Assembly: GCA_032173965.1 (NCBI GenBank)
Contig: JAVUNC010000006.1
Location: 21,384,370 to 21,448,369, forward strand
Length of the DNA stretch: 64,000 nt
DNA from: Sitta carolinensis
Lineage: Eukaryota > Chordata > Aves > Passeriformes > Sittidae
Direction of reading: 5' to 3'
The notes beneath the pieces are model-generated. The model was not told the DNA's origin. It saw only the letters and a program-made list of their open reading frames with translations, and searched no databases. Shown in pieces: positions 41,801 through 54,925 of this stretch (positions within the stretch are counted from its first letter, which is position 1; every line of letters starts with the position of its first letter). A program made the translations under genes and the position numbers.

Positions 41801-44800
41801 CTCCAATAGGTTATGGCATTTGGCTTTTATGGTCAGTCTCTGGAAGTGGAATATGAGTTAATTTTCCCCATGCTATCCAAGATACTATAGGGAATATTTT
41901 TATATATTTTCGGTATCTATAGGCTGTAGAGGAAGCTCACTTGTCACGGTGCCCTTCATTACAAAGGTGCTATTTTTCCCTCTTTTTTTCTCCCTGTGAC
42001 TTGTCAGCAATAATTAAATGCTGTGATTGCTTTGGCCTCCCTTCAATGGGCATTTACCCAACTCATAAATACAAGAGCAGCTCCCCTGAACTCTGTTTCC
42101 ACTAGGTAGGGTTGTGAAGGTTTGCTCAGTGATGCTCTGAGGAAAACGAGCAACCCAGATGGATTTGTGTTTGGGAGGATCCCGAGTTGCTCTTTAAAAT
42201 AGTGTTGCTCAGATCAATTATGATTTGCTTATTAACACTAAAAATACATTCATCTCCAGGTATTTTCACAGTCCCCTTTGCTCTCAAATTGGCTTGGGCA
42301 GTGCTGCTGTCCAAAATAAATGAAGTGTGTGAAGACAGGCAGTTTAAAGGCTTGGAGGAATTTCAGACCTTTTACATCTCACTCGGCTTTCACCTAATTT
42401 GTTAATGGGTATGTTTTTCCCTGTGGGAAAATAAAGCTTTTCTCTCTGACATTTTATAAAGGACCTACTAAACCTTCTTTTGTCCCTTTGGGTAAAATCA
42501 GTTGAATTGGCTTTTCTGGTGCCTTTCTGTTTTCCCTAGAGAATCTGAGTTAGTTCTTAACCCTTTCTGCCCCCAGGCCTTACAAACAGCATGACAGAAA
42601 CCCTTAGATACCTTAGAAGACTAGGCAGAATGTGGGCAGCTGTAGGGAGAGTCTTATTACTATGTAAAAAAATTGGATATATAGGTGAAGAGAAGAATAT
42701 TTGCTCGGTTTAGGTGTGAGCTAAAATAGAAGCTTGCAGAGGGCTGCACAGTGAGTTTGTGACATCGCTGGGAATTTCTGGATCTCCTGGGGCACCAGAG
42801 AATGGGATGTCTTCTCACACCTAAGGATTTGTGAACGTTTCCAAGCCTCCAGCCACCCTTGGGACAACAGGTGTGTCACCACCAGGGATGGCAAACTGGG
42901 GACCTTGGTGTGACACTCATTGCTCCAGGCAGGCAGACACATCCCTTGTGAAGCCTCAGACAAAATCCTTCCATATTAACCCCCTCTGCAATGGCAAGAG
43001 CAGCTGGGATGGCTCCTGTGCTCTTTGATTTCTCCAGACAGGCTTCCAGGGTGTTTGCTGCACGTTTCCTTAGGAGCGTGTCACAGCCTGACCCACACCA
43101 TTCCCGTGCTGCCTCGCAGAGCTCGATCAATGTCCTTCCCTGGCTGCAGGAGGAAAACACGCTGAGCCAGCCGTGCAAGCTGCTCCAGCCGTGGGATAGC
43201 TGATCCTCAGGCTGGAAGAGCCCTCGGAGCACGAGGTCTGTCTGACTCTCCATTTCTTTTTTCTCCCCATCTCTCACTTTATATTTTGTTTGCTGCCCAT
43301 CCTGCTACGTTTCAGGTGAATGACAGGAGCTGAGGAGGGACACGTTGTGTCGGTCGCAAAGGTTTTTCTTTGCAAAGGGAAACATCTTCATTCCATAGGT
43401 ATTGATGAAGAAGAGTATTAATTTAAAACCTGCCCTAGATTAATGTAGAACAGCAAAAATAACAAGCAGGTGCTGTGAATGATGAGTGGGAGAAAAGGAT
43501 TTGGACTATCACTGTTCCACCACACAGGGAGTGTTTTCTGTGTCATTTCTGCATTTGCTTTACTTAACAATATCCATTAACCATCCACTCTTAAAAATTC
43601 TTCTTCTGCTAGGATGCTACCAAGAAAGAAGATGACAATTTGGAATTTGCTTTGAAACAGCACTCAGATGGGAATTCAAAGCATGGTTATTATTGTGCTG
43701 CTCGGAAAGCTGCTTTTCTGTCCAGCTTTCCTGTGATCCCTTTAGCTCTATCTGATACCAAAGGCTTGAGATCTCCAGATTAGAAATTAAATTCCACCTC
43801 TGTGGCCCAGACCTGATGACCTGCTGGAGTCACAGCAAATTGGTTTTCCTTTACAGTGAGTGCTTCCAGCTAAAGCTCTTGCTTTTTGGTCAAAATCAAA
43901 CATTTTGGAAAAAAATAAAAAGATAATTAAAGCCATGTGATACAGGTGTAGGAATAATAATTGACTTGAAATTGAGTAGGGATTATTCAGAGTGATGGCA
44001 GGCCCTGATCTTGCAGGGATTTAGGTGCTTGTTTAATTCTGCTGGCATGTGTGAGTCCAAAGTTGGGAGGGCTCTGTCCTGGGGGATTTAGGAGAGGCTG
44101 TGACATGGCCAGGAGTGTGCAGTTGCGACAGCTGGGTGGGATGCAGCACTTAGAGCATCAGGCAGCAATTCCTGCTGCTGAGTTGGGTATAAAGGGTATA
44201 AACCACAGCATTTCAGGGCTGGATAGGTGTGGTTTGGATGTCTGGTACAGGAGCAGCAGCCTGGGAGGGCAGGAGAGGGATTTTCCCATTGAGATTTCTG
44301 GTTTATTTTGCAAATGCAAAAAACTGGGAGTGACTGGTGTCAGGCCTGTGCTGGGAGGTGGGGACTGAAGAGCCTCAAGGGAAACTGGCAGAAATCATGA
44401 TTTAAGTGTGATCACTCTGCAGATGTCAGTCACTGAGATGGGCACTCAGCTGTCTGGGGGCCTCTAATTGTGCTGCTCATAGGTGATCATATTTTGAATG
44501 TGATAAAATTGAACAGTACAGTTTTAAACACAGTTTGGGGCTTTTCAGTGCTCTGTTACAATGATGAAATCCAGAAATGGACAGTGAATGTAGTTTATAA
44601 ATACATTTTCTTTTTCCAGTGAGCTCTGAAACAGTTTTGGACAATTCATTTAATTAGCTGGATTTCCAGCAGTACAAAATGTGACCATCTCCATTTAATT
44701 AACAGCATACCTATATTGTGGGAGTGTGTGGAGGGAGACTGGTAGTAGCTCGATGGATTTTCATCTTGCACACATACAATGTCATGGTTTAGATTGTTTT

Positions 44801-45844
44801 TTTATTACGAGCTTTTACTCTTCTTCCAAGAGTTTCCAGTGTTATTTCTGCTGACAGATGCTGCTTAGGACAGATTTATTTTTATTCCCTTACAGTTGAA
44901 TTGGATCAAACATCTTTTTCCATATAACTCAAGTTTCCACAATGGAGTTACTCCTAGTTGACTACTCTGAGAAGAAAATTGTAGTCATTTTGTGACCCTC
45001 TTTAGCAGCAGTTGAAATGTTTTTTGGCACGTGTGCCTATAATCTATTAAATTCCACTTCCTGTCAATTGCAGGGATTCATGATTATAAATAGTATGAAA
45101 AATTTTAATGCAAATAAAAAGACAGAGAGAGAGAGAAAAATCCAGCATTTGGTCTTTTTTTTACCTAGCTGGATTCAGTGAGGTGTTGAAACATGCAGGG
45201 CGTTTGTTTCAGGCTTTGATAAGGATCTCTCACATTCTTATATAAAATGCTAAATTAACAATAATCAGCCCCCACGACTTACAGCCCTGCTCAGCGCATA
45301 GCCTGCCTTTCTCTCGGGCTTCCTCTGAATCCACAGATCTGAGGGCTTTATCCCTGTGATCTGAGAAAGCAAAATTCCTGACAGAACTAATGACTTGGGG
45401 CTCCTGTGGCATTTTAAAACATTTTCTTTTTCCCCATGAGTGGCTGCCTAATGTGAGTGGGATTTCAGTGGCTGTTTGCATTATTTCCTCCCTGCAGCCG
45501 GGACATTCAGCACCATTAGCCTGCCTGGCTGCTCAGCACAGCAGTGGCTCTCTAGTGAGGTTTTCCACCAGGTTTCCCAATCCACACAACTGAGATAGTT
45601 GACCGCCTTCCATTTTGGGTAATAGTATCTGACATGGGATTTAAAAGCATTTTCGGGTCCTTTATGCTCTGGTGTTGTGGCAAATGTGTAAGATGTGAAG
45701 GACCAGAGACTTCTGAGCTGATAGGAAGTGGAAAGTTTTCAGCTGAAATCCTTCAGAGACCACCCAGCGAGGAAATCAACCTCAAATCCTGGCAGGAGGA
45801 AAAGGAGAAAGTTCTGGATCATAGGGGGACACAAGGATCGTGAG

Positions 45845-46092
45845 TCTGACTGCTGGCCCTGCACAGACACCCCAACAATCCCACCCTGTGCCTGAGAGCA
45901 GTGTCCAAACACTCCTGGAGCTCTGGCAGCCTCGGGGCTGTGCCCATTCCCTGGGAGCCTGGGCAGTGCCCAGCACCCTCTGGGGCAAGAACCTTTCCTG
46001 AAATCCAACCTCAACCAGCCCTGGCACTGCTCCAGCCCTTCCCTCTGTCCTGTCACTGTCACAGGGCAGAGATCAGTGCCTGTCCCTTCTGG
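45845..46092 (-). mobile_element. CR1 LINE fragment, older copy
   Basis: Antisense CR1 blocks: CCAAACACTCCTGGAGCTCT, GGGGCTGTGCCCATTCCCTG, and a GGGCAGAGATCAGTGCCTGT end. More diverged than the other copies. Confidence 0.75.
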
Positions 46093-47148
46093 AGATGTAG
46101 CATTTGGATATGCACTCTCTGCTTTTCCACTGCAGCTCTGCTCCTGGCAGGAGGGGCAGCTCTGTCCCTCCAACACCCTTCCCAGGCTTGTGGCTCCAAT
46201 CTTTCTCTCTTTGTTAGCAGGACCCTCACCCACTGTCTGTGAGGCAGCAAATCCCATTCCTGGGAAGCCATGGTTTGCTTCTGATGCCAGCTAGAAAACT
46301 TTTATATGGACCAAAGCAATTAAACATCTGCAGAATCTGCTGCTGCCAAGCCTTGCCACCACCACTTCTGGAATGGTTAATGGTTAATATTAGGAAGATT
46401 TGGCCTTAAATTTTCACCTTGGAAGTGCAGGGTGGGGATGCTGCCTTTGGCTGGATCATGTGCTGCTCTCAGCCGGGATGTGCTGAGCCAGGGAAGCTCC
46501 GGCATGAAACAGCAGAACTGCCTGGCCAGCTGATGGCCGGCCACACATTCCAAGTGTCCGGTCGCCACCACACCCCCGTGGCCACCCCTCCGGCCAGCGA
46601 GGCATCGCCTACGGGTCCGCTTCACCTCCCAGGCAAAGAAAGGCACAGCTCCCGTCAGCATCCACCTCATGCCGCTGCCTTTGTTTGCTCCGGAGAGTTT
46701 GGGAATGCGGCGGGATTGAAGCTGAGTGACACGCATGGCTGGTCAGGAGGGGATGCTGAGCCCTCCCCGCAGCTCCATGCGGGTGATTTCTCAAGGATGC
46801 TGTGGGACAAATAAACGAACGGCTTGCTCTGAGTAACATAGCCTGGAAGTCCAGCCAGGCTCCTCGCTGCCAGAGGTCAGAAGAAATGATGGGAGGGTGA
46901 GTGCAAAGCCCTGGGGTGATGCCAGCCTCATGCGAACTCCCTTTTGCCGGCTGCAACAGGACCCTGTGTTTACCCGACCAGCCCCAGAACTTCCCCGCAG
47001 CCACCGCTGGCTCAGTCCGTCCTGCTGAGCTAAAAACTGCATTTTCTTGTGTTTTCCCCAACATGTTTGGGATTCGGGGAAGCTGAGAGTTAATGTCAGT
47101 CCCCCAGCGATGGAGCTGGACGGGTGCCCTCGGTGGCTTCTTGGGCTG

Positions 47149-47163
47149 TTTTTTTTTTGTTTT

Positions 47164-47198
<35 letters not shown>

Positions 47199-47220
47199 TT
47201 TTGTTTTTGTTTTTTTTTTT
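47149..47220. repeat. T-rich low-complexity tract
   Basis: About 72 bp of T with a few isolated G bases, 1.3 kb upstream of the KTN1 CpG island. Confidence 0.95.
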
Positions 47221-47689
47221 CCCCAAGTAACTGACAGAGCATCAGTTTCCATCCCCGTGGGTACCCACAGATCCGTGGTCAGCCGCTTAGCTCAGGCAGG
47301 AGAAAGCGATCTGCCCTGTGAGCACTTTGGGAAGGATCCACGTCAGAGGGAAGAACAACTTGGGGCTCTAAGAAGTCAGAGCTGAAAAAAATCCCGTTAA
47401 TCTCCCTCGCTGCAGGCTCCACAGCCTGCTGGGATGCCGCTGAATGAGCCCCTGTTAAGTCTGCGCTGCAGGCAGGGCTGCCGGGCAGTTCTAAGACATT
47501 TAAGGGAAATTGAAAAGACAAGCCCCGTTCCTGGTCATGAGGAGGTGTCAGGTCTCTTTCGTGTCCTGGAGGAGACCTCGGGGTGTGCTCTGTCTGCTTG
47601 CCTTGGGCCCCTGGCATCCCACTGGGATGCCCGTTGTGCCAGCTCCAGGAAAGGGGTTGGAGAGGGCTATGGTGGGGCTGGCTGGAATT

Positions 47690-48250
47690 GGGGAGCTGGG
47701 TGGGCCATCCCCGTGCCCGGTGAGTCTGGGCAGTGGGATCCCTGCATGGGGCAAGTCCGGGGAGAATGGGTGGGGAGATCCCTGGGGAGACCTGCGTGTG
47801 GGAGGTGATTCCCACGCTTGGGTGGGGTTGGCGTGGATGTACCTGTGTTCCCTGCGTCTGGGAAAGCTGGATGGGAGGATCCCTACCTCCGGGAGGTGTG
47901 GGTGGGGGATCCCTGTCCATGGGCAGGGTATGGTGGGGAGATCCCTGGGCATCCCTGTCTGGGGGAACTCAGGATGGGTGATCCCTGGGGATCCCTGCCT
48001 AGTGGAAATCTAGGTAGATGATCCTCAGGAACAGGTGAGGGATTGCAGAATGGGGGTGATGGGATCCCCGCGTGGGGGGATCTGGGTGGGTGATCCCTGT
48101 GGACCCCTGTGTGTAGGGAGTCTGGGTGGATGATCTCCTGGGATCCGAATCTGGGTGGGTGACCTCTCAGATCCGAGTCTCGCTGGGTGATCCCCGGGAT
48201 CCCCGCGCGGGGGGATCTGGGTGGGTGAGCCTCAGGAGCAGGTGAGGATC
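47690..48250. repeat. Imperfect G-rich minisatellite
   Basis: Many degenerate units built on GGTGATCCCTGGGATCCCTG and GGGGATCTGGGTGGGTGA. A longer segment also repeats: CCTCAGGA(A/G)CAGGTGAGG occurs at 48023-48040 and 48230-48247, 207 bp apart. The open frames across it come from the repeat. Confidence 0.8.
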
Positions 48251-48980
48251 CCCACGTGCAGAGCTCGGGGGGCGCTCCCCGGGCGCACGGGCGGGCTCCG
48301 GGTGATGCACCCACACACGTGGCTCAGCCGGGCGGGCGCTGCCCGCTGCCGGGGCTGCCCCGCGGCCGGGCTCCGTGCCTGGCAGTGCCGGGGGCTGCCG
48401 GCCGGGGCGGTGCCGGTGCCTTTAACGCGCGGGGGGGCGGCCGCAGGCGCGGCGGACGTGCGGGGCCGCCTCCTCCCCTTCCTGCCGCCCGCGCCGCGCA
48501 GCACCGGCCGCTCCCGCTCCGTCCCCGCAGCCCCGGCCCGGCACGGTCCGGCCCTGCCCTGCCCTGCCCGCCGCCGTCTCGGTGAGTCCCGCCCGGGGAG
48601 CGCCGCGGGTCGCAGCGGGGCCGGGCCCTCCCGGCGAGGGGCGGCGGGCCCAGGCCGCGGCGGGCCCGGGGCTGCGGCCCGGCCGGGGGGGGGGTCGGGG
48701 TGCGGCTCCACGCCGGGGAGAGGGGGGTGCCCTGCGGCCGGCGGCGCTCGGGGGGCTCCTGCGGGGCTCCCGGGGGGCTCCGGCGCCTCCCGAGCGCATC
48801 TCGGCGGAACCGGGTGAAGCGGGGCAGCCACGCCGTGTCCGCGGTGTGCCCGGAGCCCGCTGCGTTACCCCGCCCGCCGAGGGGCGGCTGGGCGAGGACC
48901 GATGCCCGAAATGCGATCGCGGAGGGTGCCCGTGGCTGTGGGAGCCCCGGGTGAGGTTTGACCAGAGGCGGCTGCTGCAG
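48250..48980. promoter_or_regulatory. KTN1: CpG-island promoter, probably of KTN1
   Basis: The most CpG-dense stretch of the window, with GC boxes and no TATA box. It lies directly after the minisatellite. The next gene in this orientation in other vertebrates is KTN1, so it is assigned by gene order. Confidence 0.6.
48430..48581 (+). other. KTN1: Putative non-coding first exon of KTN1 (5' UTR)
   Basis: Within the CpG island, CCGTCTCG is followed at 48582 by GTGAGT, an ideal splice donor. Kinectin transcripts in vertebrates begin with a non-coding exon, and the kinectin N-terminus (MEFYES...) is found nowhere in this window, so its start codon should lie to the right. The 5' border is a guess. 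The gene assignment rests on synteny. Confidence 0.45.
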
Positions 48981-51900
48981 CGCCCGGGTAGCCGTGCGAG
49001 CTTTGAGGAGCATTGCGCTTCATTACCGCGGTCTGGGCCGCCTCGGGTGCCTGTGCCGGTGTCAAATGCTCGCAAACGCTGCTCCCCACCCTCGTCGGGG
49101 ATGTTGTCAGCGGTGGTTCGTGTCTGAGGTTGCCCGTGCCCTTTGGTAGGGCCCCGGTACGGGTCGTGTGCAGCTCTTGTTAACCCTGGAGGTGTTCATG
49201 CCCCGTCGCCTCTCCTCTGCTCACAGCTGACTCCCTTCTTCCAGCATGCGAGACACGGAGAAGGGGGGTTAAGGTGGCGAAGCTGCACCTTTTGTACCCG
49301 GCTGCCTTCAATTGATGAAGTATTTTAATTGAGTAGGTGGTTATAAAGAATAACGTAGCTCAGCATCTTTTCTGCATTAGACAGTGACAAGTTCTGCTCT
49401 CTAGTGATGTGCATCCATCCGTGTGCTTTAGGTTTGTCGTTTTATAACCTTTTTTCCCCACACCCCCCTAAGGGGGTGCTGTGTATTTTGAGGTCACTGT
49501 TCGAAAACCTCAAAGATGATTTCTCACTTTGTGGAGAGGAGCTGAGCTGATACCCTGCTGTAGCTCTTTTCTGTTTAAAATTCTCCCTTTTTTCCCCCCC
49601 TGTTCCTTTAGAGCTTTCATTGCTGTATCTGTCCACCAACACAAATGGTATTTAGTTGACATAACTGTTCCATTTGACATAGCTTTACCTATGACAAGGC
49701 AAAAATCTCTCGCTGGGCAGTCCGAACTGGTTGCTGCAAAAGTTGAGAAGGGATTCCTGTGTTCCACGTCCTCTCAGATGTTTTTCCTTGCCTTTTCTCT
49801 CGGTGGATCACTATCATGCTCCTGTTTGGCTTGGGCTGGAAGTGTTTCTCTGCCTCGTGGACCTCTCGCCTGTAACTGTGCTGTAATTTCTGCCCGCGAA
49901 CAGGCCATGCAACTCGCTTTACCACATATTTTTTCTCTTGCCTCATATGCTGATGCTGCTTTCTGCATACTGTGATTAAAATAACTTTTGTGTGTAAGTG
50001 CAGCAGTGAAAGGTTGGGGATTGGAGAGAAACACTAATTCTCTGGTAGAGTTATTACCAAATACCTTTTTTGGTAGTTTTTTTTCTTACTGCCCCCCCCC
50101 CCTTTTTTGGCTGCTCTCAAGAAGATGATTTTTGCTCTTGGGAATAGCAGTGGTAGGATCTGAAGGACACAATGAGATTTAAAATTTTTCCTTTATCCCC
50201 CTCGCCACAAAACCCTGTCTCAGACCTGATGACTACTTTGTTTTTGAAACCCCTTGAAGAAAAGGGAAAGACTTGCTCAAGCCTGTGTGGAGCTGTGGTG
50301 TTGCTTGGTTAGCTCTGTAACAGCTTTCGTTTGCGTCATCTGCTCTTGCTGTTGGAGATTTGGTGGTTATGGCTCAAAAATGTCTAATCATTCTTGACCC
50401 TGGGTGCTGGAAACCTAGGGCTAAAAAAATCCCTTCGGAACTGGAATTCCCTGTGAATTTCAGAGGCGATGACCGGGGCTGTGTTTAAGCTACACCCAAG
50501 ACCCTGAAGCGTGAGGACACTGGGGGACAGGACGTGTGTTTTATTTTAAGCATCAAACTTGGTTGCTCCTAATCCCTTCCCCTGCTGCTGCCAAGGCTCC
50601 CACCTCTCACCATTGACTCTGTGGGGCTCCAGCTCCCAAGTTTAGCTCCCTGGTCATACCCCAGTGTCGTGCCTGTGTAAATAGTGTGAATGCCCCCTGT
50701 GCTGGCCCGGAGGGATGGGGAGGAAGCAGAAGGCAGAGTGTCAGGACGAGGTAATTCTTCATCCTGCTCTTCACTCCAAAAGCTGTGGCAGCAACCCAAA
50801 TCAAGTTCAGTTTCCTTGTTTTTAGCACCCATCCGTGCCGTGGATGCCTTTCATAACACAACTACTTCCAAGGTGAAACTCGATCCCTTTATTCTTTCTC
50901 CATCTCCGCAGGAGAGCTGTTGAAGAACCTCCTTGAAGTCTCAAGCAGTTGCTGAATTTCCATCCTCGCAGTGTTCATGGCCTGTTTGTGTAATTTGGTT
51001 TTGGTTCTACTGTTTCCATTTGGTTTAAATGATTGTTTTCCCTCCCTGATGTAATTAGAGCAATCGGATCCTCTCTTGACCCCTTGTTTTCATAGGTTAA
51101 ACAAGTCGAAGTCTTTAAGTCTCCCTGAGTTGTTCTCTTATCGATATTCTCAGGATTTCCTTGTCAGTCACAACCTTTTGCCTTTCCCTACCAGAACCTT
51201 TTTAATATAAAGGGAATTTTATGCATCTGTGTTTAGCTCTTAAACTTCCTGCTCTGCATTGGCAAAGCAGCAGGATTGGGCTATTTTTAAAAGTAGGAAT
51301 ATTTTGGAGGGGACTGATTGCTGCACTAAGCTCACAAACTTTTTGACATTCCTCGGGTGATTGTTTCAGGCTAACGAGACAGGGAGTTGCTGGGCTAAAT
51401 CTGTCCCAGACAAATCACTTCTTGTTAATGACTCTGCATAAACTATGGAGATGATAAATTGGAGAATTACCAGCCCATGACTCCTAGGAATCTGCTTCTC
51501 CTCTCATCGTTATACAAGATGTCCAAGCAAATAAAACACATGGGGACTTTAAAAAAAAGAAGTATTTATTTATGTTTGTAGAAATGTAAAAGCTTCTTCC
51601 TGTTCGCATGCCTGAACTACAGCTGGTGGCAGGAGAGAGGGTACTTGGGAGATTTGAAAACTTCTGTTTCTTGCCAGAATGGAGCCTTTAAAGTATTTTC
51701 TTACAATGTGGACTCTTGGCACTTTTTCCAGGCTGATGCCTGTGGTCTGCAGTTAGGGAATGCATCTGTGCCTGCTGGCGTGGGCACTGCCTTACAGACT
51801 GATTGCTGCTTTTTTTTTTTTTCTTTTTTTTTTGCCCTCATTTCCAGTGATTTCAGAGCAGGAGCAGCAGCCCTTTCATGGATTAGCACCATGCATTGAT

Positions 51901-54639
51901 CTGGACTCTGCTGCTGCTTCCAGCTGAGGAATTGTTTTGTACCTGGTGGAGGGAAGAAGCAGAGTGGATCCAGGTGCTGCTTGGAGATAGTGCACAGGCA
52001 TCTGCAATTCCTGCCATTCCTCTGCAAGGTGTTTTTTCCCCTCTGTGTGAGAACTAAGCAGCACCTGGGCTGGGTTCCCTGTGTTTGAACTCCTCCTCTC
52101 CTGGTCACTGCCATGCCTGTGTACAGGACTGCTGCATCTAATTAGATTATATTAGAATGAATAAGTGAATCTCGATAAATGAGCTTATGGGGGCACTGTC
52201 GGGTCAGCTCAGTCCCTAAATATAGGTCCTGGGCAGAGGGCAGGCTTGGTGCAGGATCTCTCCATACAGCAAAATTTAACAGAGAGCTCCTGGGAGTGCA
52301 TAAATTCCACTGCCTTGGCCATCTTGTCAGCCTGGATGCTCCAGTGTCTTGGTACAAGAAATACCAAAGTCCACCCAAATATGAAAGTTCTTTAATTGAA
52401 GCTCGGTGCAGAGTTGGGAGGGGAAGTCATGGCAGTGGAAACTCTGATAATCTGAGGTGCTGAAGAATGCAAATTTCCTGATCCTTTTTAATGCTTCCAA
52501 TTTAACTAGAGGTGAGGTTTTTTTTTTTTAAGTCCCTTAGATACTGTAGAAAACAGGGAAAAAGTGGAATAGTATCTGTTACTTGAAAACTCTGGAAACA
52601 ATCTCTAACTGTGGTTATCTCCTTGTCACTGTGTGGTGCAGAGAAATAGTTTGGGTGTTTCAAGCCTTGAGTTTTGCTGTGGAATGAGTGTGGGGTGGGA
52701 GGGAGAGGAGCTGGAAGGGTTGGTGGGGTAATCAAGAGAGTTACTTCTTTGTCCCTTTCCTCCTTCTTTTCTGCAGTGTTCTGTTTTTGTTAGTGCTTTG
52801 TGGCCACCCTGTTTACCAAAATCCGCACCTCTAAATTGCTGTTACTGAAGAGAAGTAAAAGTAGTTTCTTCCCCTTTTCATCCCATGAAGATTTATTTAG
52901 AGGAATAGCATTTTTTTCTATTTCAAATGAAAGCTAATCTTTGCTTGTGCATCACTGTTACTTGGAGAAAGTGTCTGTAAATCAGTCATGGTAGACAAGC
53001 TACTCGTTGCACTAATAATCCCTGTTATAAATAGTGTTGTTCTCTGCTTCCATTTCCAGCTCTTTGCTGCAGTTGCTCTCAGGTGTGCAGGATTTTCAGT
53101 GGTAGTGAAACATGGGGAAGAGCTTTTCGTGCAGGTTTTTTTTTTTTTTCCTCTTTTCCCATTGGACATTCTTCCTTCTGGCTGATCTCTCTCCCTGGCT
53201 TCCCTGTCTGGATCTGCTGGCAGCCAGGCAATCCTGCAAATCACTGCTCTGCTGGAGCTGCTGCATCACAGCTCCCCTGCTGCAGGAAGCATCTTTAAGC
53301 CCTTTTATGCTGTGAAGTTGAGGAAATGGAGCAAAACTTCTGTTTTCCTTCAAGTTGCAGTTGAATGACTAATTGAGCATCAGGGCAAGCTCTTTTTCTC
53401 TCAGAAGAAGTGTGTTGATGTTATCCAGCAAAACACAAGTTCTGGTTTTGTGATTACACCTATTAATTGAATAGGTGACCTTCCCAGCTTGCCTGTCTGG
53501 TGCCCAGCTTGCCGAGTATGTGTTGAATGACCCAGGGAAAATCAAGCTGGAATTCAGAATTATGTGGGTGTCAAAGGCTCTTAAAGCCTGGTATATTTAT
53601 GCCCGTGATTCATGGTGCTTCCAAAAACAATCCAGCCCTCATCCTGCAGAGGGGAAGTACCTCAGTCTGTCCAGTGTTATCAACTTTTGCCTAGCTGCCA
53701 GAGCAATATAAACTCAACCTGAGTTATTTTGGGCTCCTTATTCTTTTGCTTCCAAATCCCACCCTGCAAATTCCTTGTAGAAGAAATGCTGGCTTAGTTC
53801 TGTTTTACACTCTCCCGTATGGACTGGAAACAGTAAGCAGGGTATTTTATTTCAGGGTTGTGACAAATTTTAGTACATCTCGTTCCTGTCTGTGGTGTGA
53901 AAAGGTGTCTTTTGTCCTCCTGCTACCACACAGGAAGGAAGTTGTTGAGTCTGGGAGGTAAAAGCTTTATCTCCTCCCCTGCAAGGGACAAGCTGCCCAC
54001 TCCTAGGCTGGCACCACTCTGCTCTGTCCTGCCAGCAGTAGGGCAGAGAGGAAAATTTTCATGGGAAAATGTGAGTAGACTCAAAATCTGTTTGTAAGTG
54101 CGTAGCTGTCAAGGAAGATGATGACTAAGCTATTGCACAAGGTGCAGCTCTTCAGGGAGCTCGCCAGGATTGGACTGGATTGTGACTGACTCATAAGAGA
54201 GCCTATAATATCAGTCAGCTCCTAATTTTAATTGTTACTGGTTTCATCTGACCACTGGCCATGACTACTTTTCTTTCCCAGCCAATTTGCTGTGGGGTTT
54301 TAAGTTGGAAAGTCTGCACTTGATGACAACAAATTAAAAAGTCCAATTTATTGGAGGAAGTGAATGGTTCCCAGGCCTTGGGTGGGAAGTGCTGCGTGGC
54401 AGGAGTTTTTAAGCTGATGTCTTGCATTTGACTCACAGGAGTGTTTCTCCATCAGGCACCTGCCCTGTGCTGCTGCCAGGCTCTGGCATGGCACTTACCT
54501 GCCCAGTTTGCAGAAGGGAAGGCAGAGGCCAGGCACCTGCAGGTGAGGATGCCAGGAGGTCACCAGCAGAGCAGCTGGTGGTGCCTTTTTCTTGGTCCCA
54601 TCTGTGACTTGGACCCCTGACAGTCAGCTGGTGGGTGAG

Positions 54640-54925
54640 CTGCATTGTCAGATAGTGACAGGACAAGGGGGAATGGATTTAAACAAAGAGAGGAGAGATT
54701 TAGATTAGATATTAGGAAGGAATTGTTCCCTGGGAAGGTGGTGAGGCCCTGGCACAGGGTGCTCAGAGAAGCTGTGGCTTCTCCAGCCTGGATCCCTGGA
54801 AGTGTCCAGGGCCAGGTTGGACAGGGCTTGGAGCAATCTGGGGTAGTTGCTCCATGGCAGGGGGTTGGAATGTGATGATCTTTCAGGTCCCTTCCAATCC
54901 AACCCAACCCATTCTGTGATAGGAC
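54640..54925 (+). mobile_element. CR1 LINE, 5'-truncated 3' end, plus strand
   Basis: Sense CR1: TTTAGATTAGATATTAGGAA, GGTGGTGAGGCCCTGGCACA, AGGTTGGACAGGGCTTGGAG, ending CCCATTCTGTGATAGG. Confidence 0.92.

Larger units (their letters stand above)
36101..47690. other. Gene-free DNA between TBPL2 and KTN1 promoters
   Basis: 11.6 kb without a gene that I can support. It is mostly unique sequence with one old antisense CR1 copy (45845-46092), a T-rich tract (47149-47220) and several AT-rich, homeobox-motif-rich stretches that may be enhancers (see findings). The open frames are short and unrelated to anything I know. Confidence 0.7.

Noticed and set aside
45739..46257. 172-codon minus-strand frame
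   Set aside because: It overlaps an old CR1 copy and shows no conserved domain.
46419..46814. 131-codon plus-strand frame near 46.6 kb
   Set aside because: No similarity to a known protein family and no splice or start context; the CpG-rich composition explains the openness.
48221..49127. Overlapping open frames of about 200 codons in the CpG island
   Set aside because: Pro/Gly/Arg/Ala-rich translations on both strands are typical of CpG islands; no known N-terminus is present.
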